Assembly: GCF_900110375.1 (NCBI RefSeq)
Contig: NZ_FODN01000002.1
Coordinates: 248,001 to 312,000, forward strand
Length of the DNA: 64,000 bases
Source: Flavobacterium sinopsychrotolerans
GTDB taxonomy: Bacteria; Bacteroidota; Bacteroidia; Flavobacteriales; Flavobacteriaceae
Direction of reading: 5' to 3'
Both the position numbers and the translations under genes were made by a program. This document shows positions 34,228 through 43,594 of this stretch, in pieces (position 1 is the first letter of the stretch; each line of letters opens with the position of its first letter). The notes beneath the pieces were generated by a model. That model saw only the letters and a program-made list of their open reading frames with translations. It was not told where the DNA came from and did not search any database.

Positions 34228-34285
34228 CATTTATTTTTGGAGAAGATACGGCTAAATAGTGCTTTCAGTAAATTTCTATTTTTAG
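34228..34285. repeat. Duplicated promoter-like segment, copy B
   Basis: Partner of 33783-33840; reads on the minus strand into the small membrane protein gene. Confidence 0.55.
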
Positions 34286-34287
34286 TG

Positions 34288-34743
34288 CTATTTCACTCGA
34301 ACTGCATCTGGAACCAGCATTTCATATTGTCCTCCATTGCGGATTACATCTCTCACAATGCTGGAGCTGATATACGAGGTTTTTGCTGCAGTCAATAAAA
34401 ACACAGTTTCTATTTTTGATAAACGACGATTGGTGTGGGCGATTGCTTTTTCAAATTCGAAATCGGCTGGATTGCGCAAACCACGAAGAATAAAATCTGC
34501 TTTTATTCTATGGCACAAATCAATTGTCAAACCTTCATAGGTTATTACTGAAACTTTAGGTTCGTTTTTGAATGTCTCTTCAATAAAACGTTTTCTGTCT
34601 TCCAATGAAAACATATATTTTTTTTCGGCATTGATTCCAATGGCAATTACGATTTCATCAAATAAAGAAATACTTCTCTTGATGATGTCTTCATGTCCTA
34701 AAGTTATTGGGTCAAAAGAACCCGGGAATATTGCTTTTCTCAT
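34288..34743 (-). CDS. coaD: Phosphopantetheine adenylyltransferase
   Basis: A 151-residue nucleotidyltransferase of coenzyme A synthesis. FPGSFDPITLGH has the T/HxGH motif (His17), then RGLRNPADFEFE and ISSSIVRD. The open frame extends 35 residues upstream, but ATG 34743 (MRKAIFPGSF) gives the standard size and conserved N terminus. It follows DUF421 by about 44 nt on the same strand. Confidence 0.95.
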   Translation of the reverse strand: MRKAIFPGSFDPITLGHEDIIKRSISLFDEIVIAIGINAEKKYMFSLEDRKRFIEETFKNEPKVSVITYEGLTIDLCHRIKADFILRGLRNPADFEFEKAIAHTNRRLSKIETVFLLTAAKTSYISSSIVRDVIRNGGQYEMLVPDAVRVK

Positions 34744-34787
34744 TGTATAAGATATAATTAAATCGCATTGATTTTCTTTGGGTTGAA

Positions 34788-35480
34788 TTACGTTTTTCTC
34801 AGTGTATCTATTGCTTCGACCCATTCCGATTTTGCACAAACGCTGCACAGCGCATTTCCTGCTTTATGACTTTCCGTATTGCCGCAAAAGATGCAGGAAT
34901 AAACGCCTTCTGCTGGAATCGTTTTACTTTTGAGTTTAAATAAAAAAGGCAGAATTGGCAATCCTGGTTGAACATCGTGGTCTTCATAGTAGAAAACACT
35001 GATTTCGCCACTAGTTTCCATGAATGCATTTTTCACCTGCCCTAAATGCTCTATTGATTTCAAACGGAGTTCTGAAAAGAATTCATCTTGAGCCAGACTT
35101 TCTTTTTTAAATGTAGCAATTGAAAATTTCCCTTCGCTGATGATACATTCGGTTTTTCCTTCTATAAACTCCTCAAATCTTTTACTTTTTCCGGTGAGCC
35201 AAGTTACTAATCGGTACAATAGGATAATGACCAGAAATACAGTTATGGGCGGAATGATACCAACTTCTTCATAAAACATAGGGTCTCCGGCTGCTGATCC
35301 TAAGGCAATTATGATGACCGTTTCAAATACCGATAATTGTTTCACGCCACGTTTTCCTGCGACTTTTAATGTCAATAGTAAAACGGTAAACATTATGGTG
35401 GAACGGAAAATAACTTCTAAAAGAAAGGATTCTGGTAGATCATTGTATAATAATCGGTTCCATTCAAAGATTTCTGTCAT
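34788..35480 (-). CDS. DUF421 (YetF-like) membrane protein with zinc-ribbon tail
   Basis: A 230-residue protein. Three membrane helices in the first ~95 residues, then a DUF421 cytoplasmic domain (KTECIISEGKFSIATFKKESL, FFSELRLKSIEHLGQVKNA). The C terminus carries a four-cysteine ribbon (Cys196/Cys199 and Cys212/Cys215), an extra module on the YetF architecture. It starts 9 nt downstream of ddl. Function unknown; regulatory metal binding is inferred. Confidence 0.85.
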   Translation of the reverse strand: MTEIFEWNRLLYNDLPESFLLEVIFRSTIMFTVLLLTLKVAGKRGVKQLSVFETVIIIALGSAAGDPMFYEEVGIIPPITVFLVIILLYRLVTWLTGKSKRFEEFIEGKTECIISEGKFSIATFKKESLAQDEFFSELRLKSIEHLGQVKNAFMETSGEISVFYYEDHDVQPGLPILPFLFKLKSKTIPAEGVYSCIFCGNTESHKAGNALCSVCAKSEWVEAIDTLRKT

Positions 35481-35489
35481 AATGGAAAG

Positions 35490-36464
35490 TTAGTTATTTA
35501 ATGCCAATTCTATCGCGTTTGTAAATAAATCTTCCAATGAAATTCCGGCTGCTTTGGCTTGTTGCGGAATCAAACTTTCCGTTGTTAATCCTGGAATGGT
35601 GTTCATTTCCAACATGTGTGGTTCTCCGTTTACCAATATAAATTCGCTTCGGGAGAAACCTTTCATTTTGAGGACTTCGTAAGCGCGTTTGGCTATTTCG
35701 CTCACTTTTTGAGTCATTTCATCTGAGATTCTTGCCGGTGTGATTTCTTGTGATTTGCCTAAATATTTGGCTTCATAATCGAAGAAATCATTGTCAGAAA
35801 CAATTTCAGTTATTGGTAAGACGGTTACTTTTCCTTTGTAATTAATAACTCCAACTGAAACTTCAGTTCCGTCAAGGAAACTTTCGATGATGATTTCGTT
35901 GTCTTCTTTGTACGCGACTTCTATTGCGATTGGTAATTCGGCTGCAGTTTTAACTTTGGAAATTCCAAAACTGGAACCCGCTTTATTGGGTTTTACAAAA
36001 CAAGGCAAACCAACTTTAGCGACAATTTCTTCAGTATTGATAACATCGCCTTTGTTTAAGTAATAGGAAGTGGCAGTTTTTATTCCGTATGGTTTTAGAA
36101 CCGATAATAAATCACGTTTGTTGAACGTTAAAGCCGCTTGGTAATAATCGCAGGAGGTTTGCGGAATATGCAATAATTCGAAATAGGCCTGCATTAATCC
36201 ATCTTCGCCGGGAGTTCCGTGAATGGCGTTGAAAACACAGTCGAAAGTAATTTTGTTACCATCAACAATTACTGAAAAATCATTTTTATCGATAGCGAAT
36301 TCGGAGTCGTTAGCATCAACATAAACCCATTTTTCTTTGAAAATATGGATTCGGAATCCGTTGTATTTCGTTTTGTCCAGAAATTGATATACGACGTTTC
36401 CGCTGATGAGTGAGATTTTATACTCGCTGGAATATCCGCCCATGATGATGGCAATGTTTTTCAT
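35490..36464 (-). CDS. ddl: D-alanine--D-alanine ligase
   Basis: A 324-residue ATP-grasp ligase making D-Ala-D-Ala for peptidoglycan. N terminus IAIIMGGYSSEYKISL, AIHGTPGEDG, CFVKPNKAGSSFGI (ATP-binding loop), EVSVGV and the metal-binding MLEMNTIPGLT. The frame runs to 36518; ATG 36464 gives the normal N terminus. DUF421 and coaD follow closely on the same strand. Confidence 0.96.
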   Translation of the reverse strand: MKNIAIIMGGYSSEYKISLISGNVVYQFLDKTKYNGFRIHIFKEKWVYVDANDSEFAIDKNDFSVIVDGNKITFDCVFNAIHGTPGEDGLMQAYFELLHIPQTSCDYYQAALTFNKRDLLSVLKPYGIKTATSYYLNKGDVINTEEIVAKVGLPCFVKPNKAGSSFGISKVKTAAELPIAIEVAYKEDNEIIIESFLDGTEVSVGVINYKGKVTVLPITEIVSDNDFFDYEAKYLGKSQEITPARISDEMTQKVSEIAKRAYEVLKMKGFSRSEFILVNGEPHMLEMNTIPGLTTESLIPQQAKAAGISLEDLFTNAIELALNN

Positions 36465-36534
36465 TTTGTATCGTTTTGTTCTTAGTTGTTCGAATAAATA
36501 ATAATGTGTTTTTAGCACTAGATTCTAGCCCCGA

Positions 36535-36607
36535 TAGTAGTGGAAATCCTTTTTATCAGCCTTTTCGGCGGATAAAAAGATTTTAACGAATAGCGGGAAA
36601 TAGCTCC
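36535..36607 (+). repeat. Dispersed hairpin-core repeat, copy 3
   Basis: CTAGCCCCGATAGTAGTGG flank, AATCCTTTTTATC...GGATAAAAAGATT core hairpin, ACGAATAGCGGGAAATAGC flank. It fills the divergent gap between ddl and the PASTA gene. Confidence 0.75.
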
Positions 36608-36654
36608 AAAAAGCATTAAACAAAATTATCATTTTTTTTGGAACGAAATAGCTT

Positions 36655-36662
36655 TATCTTTG
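36655..36662 (+). promoter_or_regulatory. -7 box of the PASTA gene
   Basis: TATCTTTG, a perfect match, 21 nt before the ATG at 36683. It shows that the earlier TTG (36638) is not a start. Confidence 0.45.
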
Positions 36663-36682
36663 CCGCATATAAAAATAAATTT

Positions 36683-37309
36683 ATGAGTTTACGTAAGTAT
36701 CTTACCAGCCGTGTCTTTTTTGTACAAGTATTAATTGCGATTGCCATTATTGCAGCTTTGGGCTATTTGTTTATGCATTGGTTGACTTTTACAACTGATC
36801 ATGGCAATGAAATTGCGGTTCCAAATTTGAGTAAATTGACGGAAGAGCAAGTGGAGGAAAAGCTGGACGAGTTGGATTTAGATTACGTGCTTTTGGATAG
36901 CGTAGATTATAGAAGTGATTTTCCGCAATATAGTGTTGTTGAGCAAGATCCAACGCCGGGTACAAAGGTAAAAGTAGGTAGAAAAATATACATAAAAATA
37001 AATACTTCAGGATTTTCATCTGTTCGAATTCCTGATTTAGTGAATAAAACATATCGTGAAGCGGTGCCTACTTTGAAAGCTTTAGGACTTGAAGAAGGAT
37101 CGGTTACATATGTTCCAAATCTTGGAAAAGATATGGTATTGGAAATGCGTTTCAAAGGAAGAAACCTGAAAGCAGGGGACAGAGTCTTGAAATCATCCAA
37201 AATTGATTTGGTTTTAGGAGACGGAAAAATGAGTTACGAAGAAGAGGAAAAGGCTGCAGATACGCTTGTAGCACCAATAGAAGAAGAAATACCAGTTGAT
37301 GAACAATAA
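36683..37309 (+). CDS. PASTA-domain membrane protein
   Basis: A 208-residue protein with one N-terminal membrane helix (about 10-32) and two PASTA domains in the periplasm (about 45-108, VPNLSKLTEEQVEEKL...; 113-180, IPDLVNKTYREAVPTL...). PASTA domains bind peptidoglycan or beta-lactams, but no kinase or transpeptidase domain is attached. The acidic tail overlaps rluD by 11 nt, so the two are co-translated. Confidence 0.88.
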   Translation: MSLRKYLTSRVFFVQVLIAIAIIAALGYLFMHWLTFTTDHGNEIAVPNLSKLTEEQVEEKLDELDLDYVLLDSVDYRSDFPQYSVVEQDPTPGTKVKVGRKIYIKINTSGFSSVRIPDLVNKTYREAVPTLKALGLEEGSVTYVPNLGKDMVLEMRFKGRNLKAGDRVLKSSKIDLVLGDGKMSYEEEEKAADTLVAPIEEEIPVDEQ

Positions 37310-38342
37310 TATAGATACAATAGATTTAGAAGACGAGTTATTTGAACATTTCAGGTTTGAAGTTCCTAAAGGCCAAGCGTCCTTGCGAATTGATAAATAC
37401 TTGATGAGCCTTATTCAAAATGCGACTCGCAACAAAATACAAACTGCAGCTACCGAAGGGAATATTTTTGTAAACGACGCTAAAGTAAAGTCCAATTACA
37501 AGGTTAAAGCCAATGATGTGGTTAGGGTTATGCTTACGCATCCTCCTTATGAAAACCATATTATTCCAGAGAATATTCCGCTTGATATTGTGTATGAAGA
37601 CGATACTTTATTGTTGATAAACAAATTACCAGGAATGGTGGTACATCCCGGCCACGGGAATTATACGGGAACTTTAGTGCATGCGTTGGCATATCATTTT
37701 GATAATTTGCCAATGAACAGCAGCGAGCGTCCCGGATTAGTGCATCGAATTGATAAAGACACTTCGGGTTTATTGGTGATTGCCAAAACGGAAGCGGCGA
37801 TGACGCACCTAGCCAAACAATTTGAAGCAAAAACTTCTGAAAGAGAATATGTCGCTTTAGTTTGGGGAAATGTCGTGGCTGATAAAGGAACAATTGAAGG
37901 AAACTTAGCAAGACACTTGAAAGATCGTATGCAAATGGCGGTTTTTGCTGATCCTGAAATAGGAAAACCTGCTGTAACGCATTACAAAGTATTAGAACGT
38001 TTTGGATACGTTACGTTGATTTCGTGCCAACTGGAAACCGGAAGAACACATCAGATTCGTGCGCATTTAAAACACATAGGACATCCTTTATTTAATGACG
38101 AGCGTTATGGTGGTCATTTGATTTTAAAAGGAACTACGTTTACAAAATACAAGCAGTTTATTGACAACTGTTTCAAAGCATTGCCAAGACAGGCTTTACA
38201 CGCTAAAACATTAGGTTTTGTGCATCCTACAACCGGTGAGATGATGCGTTTTGATACGGAACTTCCGCAGGATTTGCAGGATTGTATCGAGAAATGGAGA
38301 GGCTATTCAAAATCCCATGGGACGGACGAAGTAGAAGAATAA
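37299..38342 (+). CDS. rluD: 23S rRNA pseudouridine synthase (RluD family)
   Basis: A 347-residue RluA/RluD family enzyme. N-terminal S4-like RNA-binding domain (RIDKYLMSLIQNATRNKIQ), then the catalytic domain with HRIDKDTSG (Asp152 nucleophile) and GRTHQIRAHL. The 37296 TTG is not the start: ATG 37299 follows directly. The gene overlaps the PASTA gene by 11 nt. A terminator follows. Confidence 0.92.
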   Translation: MNNNIDTIDLEDELFEHFRFEVPKGQASLRIDKYLMSLIQNATRNKIQTAATEGNIFVNDAKVKSNYKVKANDVVRVMLTHPPYENHIIPENIPLDIVYEDDTLLLINKLPGMVVHPGHGNYTGTLVHALAYHFDNLPMNSSERPGLVHRIDKDTSGLLVIAKTEAAMTHLAKQFEAKTSEREYVALVWGNVVADKGTIEGNLARHLKDRMQMAVFADPEIGKPAVTHYKVLERFGYVTLISCQLETGRTHQIRAHLKHIGHPLFNDERYGGHLILKGTTFTKYKQFIDNCFKALPRQALHAKTLGFVHPTTGEMMRFDTELPQDLQDCIEKWRGYSKSHGTDEVEE

Positions 38343-38349
38343 AAATATG

Positions 38350-38375
38350 AAAAGTCCCGAGTTGGGGCTTTTTTT
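38350..38375 (+). terminator. Terminator of the PASTA-rluD unit
   Basis: Stem AAAAGTCCC/GGGGCTTTT (38350-38358 and 38364-38372, one wobble pair), 5-nt loop, T-tract. Confidence 0.7.
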
Positions 38376-38616
38376 GTGGAAAGTAATTTGTATTACTTGT
38401 ATTTAATGGCACACAAAGATTGTTATACTATAGGTTTCTTGGCATATTTATTGTTTGCCTTTTAGCTTTTGGGCTTTTTTACTCGCTTTCATTTGAAATG
38501 ATATAATTTATTTAGATTTGTAAAGATGAACTTTATGGGATTCCATTATCTCACTATTTCAATTATGAAATATAGAAACAGGGATTCCTATAATATAAAC
38601 TTAAAGGCTGCTAATT
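38376..38616. other. Gene-free stretch upstream of the NlpC/P60 gene
   Basis: With the terminator and promoter boxes beside it, the gap from rluD to the NlpC/P60 gene is 311 bp. I see no ORF, RNA gene, repeat family or strong hairpin in this part; it is AT-rich sequence. Confidence 0.5.
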
Positions 38617-38624
38617 TAATTTTG
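38617..38624 (+). promoter_or_regulatory. -7 box of the NlpC/P60 gene
   Basis: TAATTTTG, a match to TAnnTTTG. Its position makes the ATG at 38630 nearly leaderless and favours ATG 38654, 30 nt downstream of the box. Confidence 0.4.
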
Positions 38625-38653
38625 TCACTATGAAATTTAAAAATATAAATACC

Positions 38654-39184
38654 ATGAAATTGACACTGTTTATTGGTTTATCGGTACTTGTTTTAGGCAG
38701 TAGTGCGTATGGTTCATCTAAAACGGGTGGGTTTTCATCCCAAAAAAATGAAACTATTGTCAAAGATACCTTGGTAGATCCAATTGACAATAACACGTAT
38801 TTGGGATACAAGATTGTCAATTTTGGAATGGGATTATTAGGAACACCTTATGTTGCAGCGGGCTGTAGCAAGAATGGTTTCGATTGTTCCGGATTTGTTT
38901 ATTTTGTATTTAATAATTTCAAAATCAAGGTTCCGCGCAGTTCTTCACAGTTTAAAAATTTTGGCAAAGAAATTCCAATTTCTGATGTGAAAAAAGGAGA
39001 TATTCTGTTGTTTTTGAGTCCTACCAGAAATGTTATCGGCCATATGGGCATCGTAACAAATCCAAAAGGAATGGAAAGTGATTTTATTCATTCTACCTCA
39101 GGTCGTGAAATGAAAGTAGTGATTACTAGTTTGAAAAAGCCAGGTTATACTCGTAGATTTGTAAAAGCAATACGTGTTTTGTAG
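38654..39184 (+). CDS. NlpC/P60 family cell-wall hydrolase
   Basis: A 176-residue exported protein with signal peptide (MKLTLFIGLSVLVLGSSAYG) and an NlpC/P60 domain: catalytic Cys78 in FDCSGF, His130 in IGHMGIV and a third polar residue near FIHS (His146). These enzymes cleave bonds within peptidoglycan stem peptides. The frame could begin at ATG 38630, but the promoter position and signal peptide favour 38654. Confidence 0.9.
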   Translation: MKLTLFIGLSVLVLGSSAYGSSKTGGFSSQKNETIVKDTLVDPIDNNTYLGYKIVNFGMGLLGTPYVAAGCSKNGFDCSGFVYFVFNNFKIKVPRSSSQFKNFGKEIPISDVKKGDILLFLSPTRNVIGHMGIVTNPKGMESDFIHSTSGREMKVVITSLKKPGYTRRFVKAIRVL

Positions 39185-39370
39185 ATAAATTTTGTTTGAA
39201 ATTCAGGATATGTTTAGCCTAAAGCAAATAGTTTTTAATTAAAACTAAACAGGTAGGTTTTTATTCTATAGTGTAAAATCACCAATGATAAAAGGAACAG
39301 TACTAAATTGAATGGTTGTTAATTAAAAGTTAAACCAATTAATACTATTCAATTTGTAGGCTCTAAAAAT

Positions 39371-39378
39371 TATTTTTG
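39371..39378 (+). promoter_or_regulatory. Candidate -7 box of the metalloprotease gene
   Basis: TATTTTTG, 29 nt before the ATG at 39408; a TTTG at 39353-39356 is spaced only 14 nt, so the -33 element is weak. Confidence 0.35.
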
Positions 39379-39407
39379 GTATTGATTAACCACTAAATAA
39401 CCATTAA

Positions 39408-41876
39408 ATGAAGAAATTTTTCATTTTAACAGCAATTGCTGCTGCGATGCTTGTACCTACCGCCCAATTTGCCCAATCCAAAAGAAAAAAAGATAAAAAT
39501 GCCACTGTAGTCCCGCCACCGGAAAAGAAACCGGAAGCCACGATTAAGGAATACAGCAAGGTAATTACTAAAGATGCCGTTTCTGACGATGGATTGTTTA
39601 TCGTTCATAAAGTGGATAAGAAATATTTCTTCGAAATCCCAAATAAATACTTGAATAAAGACATGCTTTTGGTCAGTCGATTGGCTAAACTTCCAGCTAA
39701 TTTAGGCGGCGGATATGTAAATGCCGGTTCCGAAACCAATGAGCAATTAATTATTTGGGAGCGTTTTCAAGATAAAATTCTGATTAAATTAAAGTCATTC
39801 AGTGCAGTTGCTAATGACAGTTTGCCTATCAGTATTTCGGTAAAATCCAATAATTATGAACCTACTTTATTTGCTTTTGATATTGTAGCGTTCAGCAAAG
39901 ATTCGGCAAATACGGTAATCGATATGACTAAATTTTATGCCACAGACGTGAAATCAATTAGCGGTTTATCGGCTGATATGAGAGAAACGTATAAAGTAAA
40001 AGGACTGGATGAATCCCGCAGTTTTATCAATACAATGAAAAGTTTTCCCATGAATATTGAAGTAATTCAGGATTTTACCTATAACGCTTCAAAACCGCCG
40101 GTTCAGTCAGATTCGGAAACAATCAGTATCCAAATGAATCAATCGATGATTTTATTGCCTGAAAAACCAATGCAACCCCGATTAGCAGATCCGCGAGTGG
40201 GATGGTTTACGATGAATCAGATTGATTATGGAAGTAACGAATTAAAATCCGACAGTAAAACCTACATCCGCCGTTGGAAATTGGAACCAAAAGATCCTGT
40301 CGCTTATGCAAAAGGGGAACTGGTAGAACCGATTAAACCTATTGTTTATTATTTAGATCCTGCCACGCCTGAAAAATTACGCAAGTACATCAAGCAAGGA
40401 ATTGAAGATTGGCAAAAGCCTTTTGAAACTGCAGGTTTTAAAAATGCGATTATCGCCAAGGATGCACCTACAAAGGAACAAGATCCTGATTTTAGTCCGG
40501 AAGACATTCGGTATTCGGTGATTCGTTACGTGGCGAGTACAACACGAAATGCGGTTGGACCAAGTGTTTCTGATCCTAGAACTGGAGAAATTATTGAAAG
40601 TGATGTGATTTGGTACCACAACCATTTGCGTTCTTATAGAAATCGGTATTTGTTAGAAACCGGAGCAGCAAATCCTTCGGCAAGAACATTAAATACCAGT
40701 GATGAAGAAATGGGAGAAATGATGCGTATGGTTATCGCACACGAAGTAGGACATGCTCTTGGTTTCCCTCATAATATGGGTGCAAGTTGTGCCTATGACA
40801 CCGAAAATTACAGAAATGGTGAGTTTACACAGAAAAACGGAATCGCAGCGAGTTTGATGGATTATGCGCGTTTTAATTACATCGCACAACCTGGAGATAA
40901 AAACGTGCGTTTCATCCGCCAAATGGGACCTTACGATCATTACGCTACTAATTGGGGATACAGATTCATTCCAAATATGACTTCGCCAGAAGCTGAAGTA
41001 CCGACATTAGACAAATGGATTATGGAAAAAGCGGGAAATCCTATTTATAAATTTGGATCGCAAAGTAGCAGTTTTGACCCGACTTCGCAAACAGAAGATA
41101 TCGGAAATAATTCGATGAAAGCGGGTTCATACGGCCTTAAAAACTTGCAATACGTAGCGGCTCATTTACCGGAATGGACCAGTGATGTTACTAATAATTA
41201 CGAGGATTTAGAGGAGTTGTACGAAGAAATGTTAGGCGTTTGGAGTAGATATGTAGGTCATGTGGTGACTAATGTTGGCGGCGTTTATGAAGCGACCAAA
41301 AAACCAAATCAAAAAGGAAGTATTTATGATATTGTACCAAAAGCAAAACAACAAGAAGCTATGCAGTGGTTGCAAGCCAATGCTTTTGCTTCTCCAACTT
41401 GGTTGGTGAATGTAGCTACATTAAAAAACATAAATTATGCAGGATACACAGAACGTTTCCGAAACTTGCAAGCCAGACATTTGAATAGTGTTTTGAGTTT
41501 TGAACGCCTTGGTCGATTAATGGATTCTGAAATATTGGGAGCTACTAATTATAAAGCTTTGGATTTATTGAGTGACATGCGCAAAGGAATTTGGAAAGAG
41601 GCTAATTTACCATCAAACGTAACGATTTATAGAAGAAATTTACAAAAGGCTTATATCGAAAGAATGGCGTATTTGATGAAAGAAGAAATTAAATCCGGTC
41701 GTCCATCTGATTTTTACAATGTAGCTCAGTCTGATTTGAGAGGATTGGTGAGAGGCGAGTTGAACGCTTTAAGAACTACTTTATCAGTAGCTAAAACTAG
41801 AGCTATAAATGTAGAAACAAAATACCATTATGAGGATGCCATCAAAAGAATTGAATTGATTTTAAATCCAAAATAA
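39408..41876 (+). CDS. Zinc-dependent metalloprotease (DUF5117/DUF5118 type), exported
   Basis: An 822-residue exported protein: signal peptide (ends AQFAQ), a Lys/Pro-rich linker (24-45), N-terminal DUF5118/DUF5117-like beta domains (about 50-330), a metzincin-like catalytic motif HEVGHALGFPH (His445, Glu446, His449, His455) and a long C-terminal region. Probably periplasmic or surface located; natural substrates of this Bacteroidetes family are unknown. Single-gene unit with its own terminator. Confidence 0.9.
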   Translation: MKKFFILTAIAAAMLVPTAQFAQSKRKKDKNATVVPPPEKKPEATIKEYSKVITKDAVSDDGLFIVHKVDKKYFFEIPNKYLNKDMLLVSRLAKLPANLGGGYVNAGSETNEQLIIWERFQDKILIKLKSFSAVANDSLPISISVKSNNYEPTLFAFDIVAFSKDSANTVIDMTKFYATDVKSISGLSADMRETYKVKGLDESRSFINTMKSFPMNIEVIQDFTYNASKPPVQSDSETISIQMNQSMILLPEKPMQPRLADPRVGWFTMNQIDYGSNELKSDSKTYIRRWKLEPKDPVAYAKGELVEPIKPIVYYLDPATPEKLRKYIKQGIEDWQKPFETAGFKNAIIAKDAPTKEQDPDFSPEDIRYSVIRYVASTTRNAVGPSVSDPRTGEIIESDVIWYHNHLRSYRNRYLLETGAANPSARTLNTSDEEMGEMMRMVIAHEVGHALGFPHNMGASCAYDTENYRNGEFTQKNGIAASLMDYARFNYIAQPGDKNVRFIRQMGPYDHYATNWGYRFIPNMTSPEAEVPTLDKWIMEKAGNPIYKFGSQSSSFDPTSQTEDIGNNSMKAGSYGLKNLQYVAAHLPEWTSDVTNNYEDLEELYEEMLGVWSRYVGHVVTNVGGVYEATKKPNQKGSIYDIVPKAKQQEAMQWLQANAFASPTWLVNVATLKNINYAGYTERFRNLQARHLNSVLSFERLGRLMDSEILGATNYKALDLLSDMRKGIWKEANLPSNVTIYRRNLQKAYIERMAYLMKEEIKSGRPSDFYNVAQSDLRGLVRGELNALRTTLSVAKTRAINVETKYHYEDAIKRIELILNPK

Positions 41877-41902
41877 TCAGAATATAAATGCTATTTCATC
41901 AA

Positions 41903-41929
41903 AAAAATCCGCTTTTGTAGCGGATTTTT
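41903..41929. terminator. Terminator of the metalloprotease gene
   Basis: Stem AAAAATCCGCT/AGCGGATTTTT (41903-41913 and 41919-41929), 5-nt loop; convergent with the adenosine deaminase gene. Confidence 0.85.
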
Positions 41930-41966
41930 GGTGTTATAAAAATAAATCTAGATTGAAGTGAACCAT

Positions 41967-43385
41967 TTATTTCAAAGGGAAATTCGCTTCGAAAGTTTTG
42001 AATCTGTCATCTAAATCTTTTATTAATTGTTTTTTGACAGAAGCTTCTTTTATAAAACTATAATTGATACTGTTGTAGATATATTGCTTGATATCAGTAT
42101 AAGAAACTTCTTTGTATCTTTTGGCTAACAAAACATATTGTTCGGTCATATTCGTGCGCAAAATCCCTGCATCATCGGTACTGATTACGATGGGAACGCC
42201 AAACTGTTTATACAAAGTAAGCGGATGACGGCTTTCTTTTACTTTTAAAATGAATTCGTTGCTCACTAAGTTAATTTCGATAGGAATGGATTTAGTTGCC
42301 ATATGTCGCAATAAATCATACGAATCTTTCTCGTACGCCATATCGACTCCGTGACCAATACGATTAGCTTCTGCAGTATAAACGGCTGAGCCAATGTGCC
42401 ACGTCAAATCTTCCGGTTGCACTAAACCCAGCGTCAGTTCGCCTGCATGCATCGTGTATTTTACATTTGGATAACGGGAATGACAATATTTAAACATTAG
42501 CATGTGCAACCAATAATCCTTCATCGAAGTTTCGCCATCTTCTGGAGAAACAATGTTAACACCCGCCATCAAATGACTTTGATCTGCCGAAATGAATGCG
42601 ATTACCAGATTTTTGAATAAATCAACAGGTTCCATGAAACGTAATACAAAATTTTGATAGCGCATAGTAAATTGCTTATCATCAATTTTTAAATCGTTAT
42701 GCATTTTTGACACAAAATTAGTATTGAATGTTTTGGCATAGGATTCAGCATCTTTTTTCAATAAGGAATTATACACGGAATCCAATGTTCTCAAAATTGC
42801 TTTTTCATCTTTTGCCAAAGCTAATTTTCGCAATCTGGAATTGAATTTCGTCAAATCATCCGTGTTCATTGCAGTTGGAATCGTAGATAGTTGGGTTTCG
42901 ATGTAACTGACATTTTCTGAAATGGCTCTGTTTTTTAATTCCAATAATCCCTGTCCAAAATTCCCTTTTATGGCCGGTTCAAACTTCATAAAAGATTCAA
43001 AAAACAATTTGTCTGATGGATAATCCACATGATTATAGTCTTTTACGGACCATTTTTGCATTATTTTTTGTTTGTAAACGTCTAATGTTCCGTTGTTTTT
43101 CAAGTTCGAAAATAATTCCCAGTTTCCGGTTGCTGGTTTTTCTTTTAAAACATTCATCGTTTCGGTATTGAGATAAAAATCATCAGCAATCGCACGTTGT
43201 AATAATGGCTCCGCGTAAATCGAACCAGAAAAATGGTGGTGTAAATCGCCGCCTTTTGGCATTTGTGAAAAGAAAGCAGTTAATTCAGCTTCATTATTTC
43301 TAATCTTTTCAAAATAGTCATTCGTCGATTGCGAGTAACTGACATTTAAAAGAAGTGCGAAGAATAAAGTATGTAGTAATTTCAT
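41967..43385 (-). CDS. Secreted adenosine deaminase-like protein (ADGF/CECR1 type)
   Basis: A 472-residue metal-dependent deaminase with signal peptide (ends VSYSQ) and an N-terminal helical extension before the barrel. Active-site motifs: GGDLHHHFSGS (metal-binding His pair), TMHAGEL, RIGHG and STDDAGI. The signal peptide and extension resemble ADGF-type extracellular enzymes, suggesting breakdown of adenosine or a related nucleoside outside the cytoplasm. The exact substrate is not certain. Confidence 0.9.
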   Translation of the reverse strand: MKLLHTLFFALLLNVSYSQSTNDYFEKIRNNEAELTAFFSQMPKGGDLHHHFSGSIYAEPLLQRAIADDFYLNTETMNVLKEKPATGNWELFSNLKNNGTLDVYKQKIMQKWSVKDYNHVDYPSDKLFFESFMKFEPAIKGNFGQGLLELKNRAISENVSYIETQLSTIPTAMNTDDLTKFNSRLRKLALAKDEKAILRTLDSVYNSLLKKDAESYAKTFNTNFVSKMHNDLKIDDKQFTMRYQNFVLRFMEPVDLFKNLVIAFISADQSHLMAGVNIVSPEDGETSMKDYWLHMLMFKYCHSRYPNVKYTMHAGELTLGLVQPEDLTWHIGSAVYTAEANRIGHGVDMAYEKDSYDLLRHMATKSIPIEINLVSNEFILKVKESRHPLTLYKQFGVPIVISTDDAGILRTNMTEQYVLLAKRYKEVSYTDIKQYIYNSINYSFIKEASVKKQLIKDLDDRFKTFEANFPLK

Positions 43386-43562
43386 AGGTTTTTTAATTGT
43401 GTCGATAGTGTTCTGCTTGTCATTTTCATAAAAAGGTTTTCCATTTTAAAGATATTGATTCAAAGCTTTTTTAAATTTGAATTGAATGATGTGGAGTTAA
43501 AAATGCTTGTTTTATGAAAAAAAACGATAATTTTTGCCAAATTTACGCAATTTCACTTTCTG

Positions 43563-43594
43563 TTTGGGTAAACGAGTTAAAAGTTTTATTTTTG
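43563..43594 (+). promoter_or_regulatory. Promoter of the SulP gene
   Basis: TTTG (43563-43566), 20-nt spacer, TATTTTTG (43587-43594), both boxes matching. Lies 164 nt before the ATG. Confidence 0.55.
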
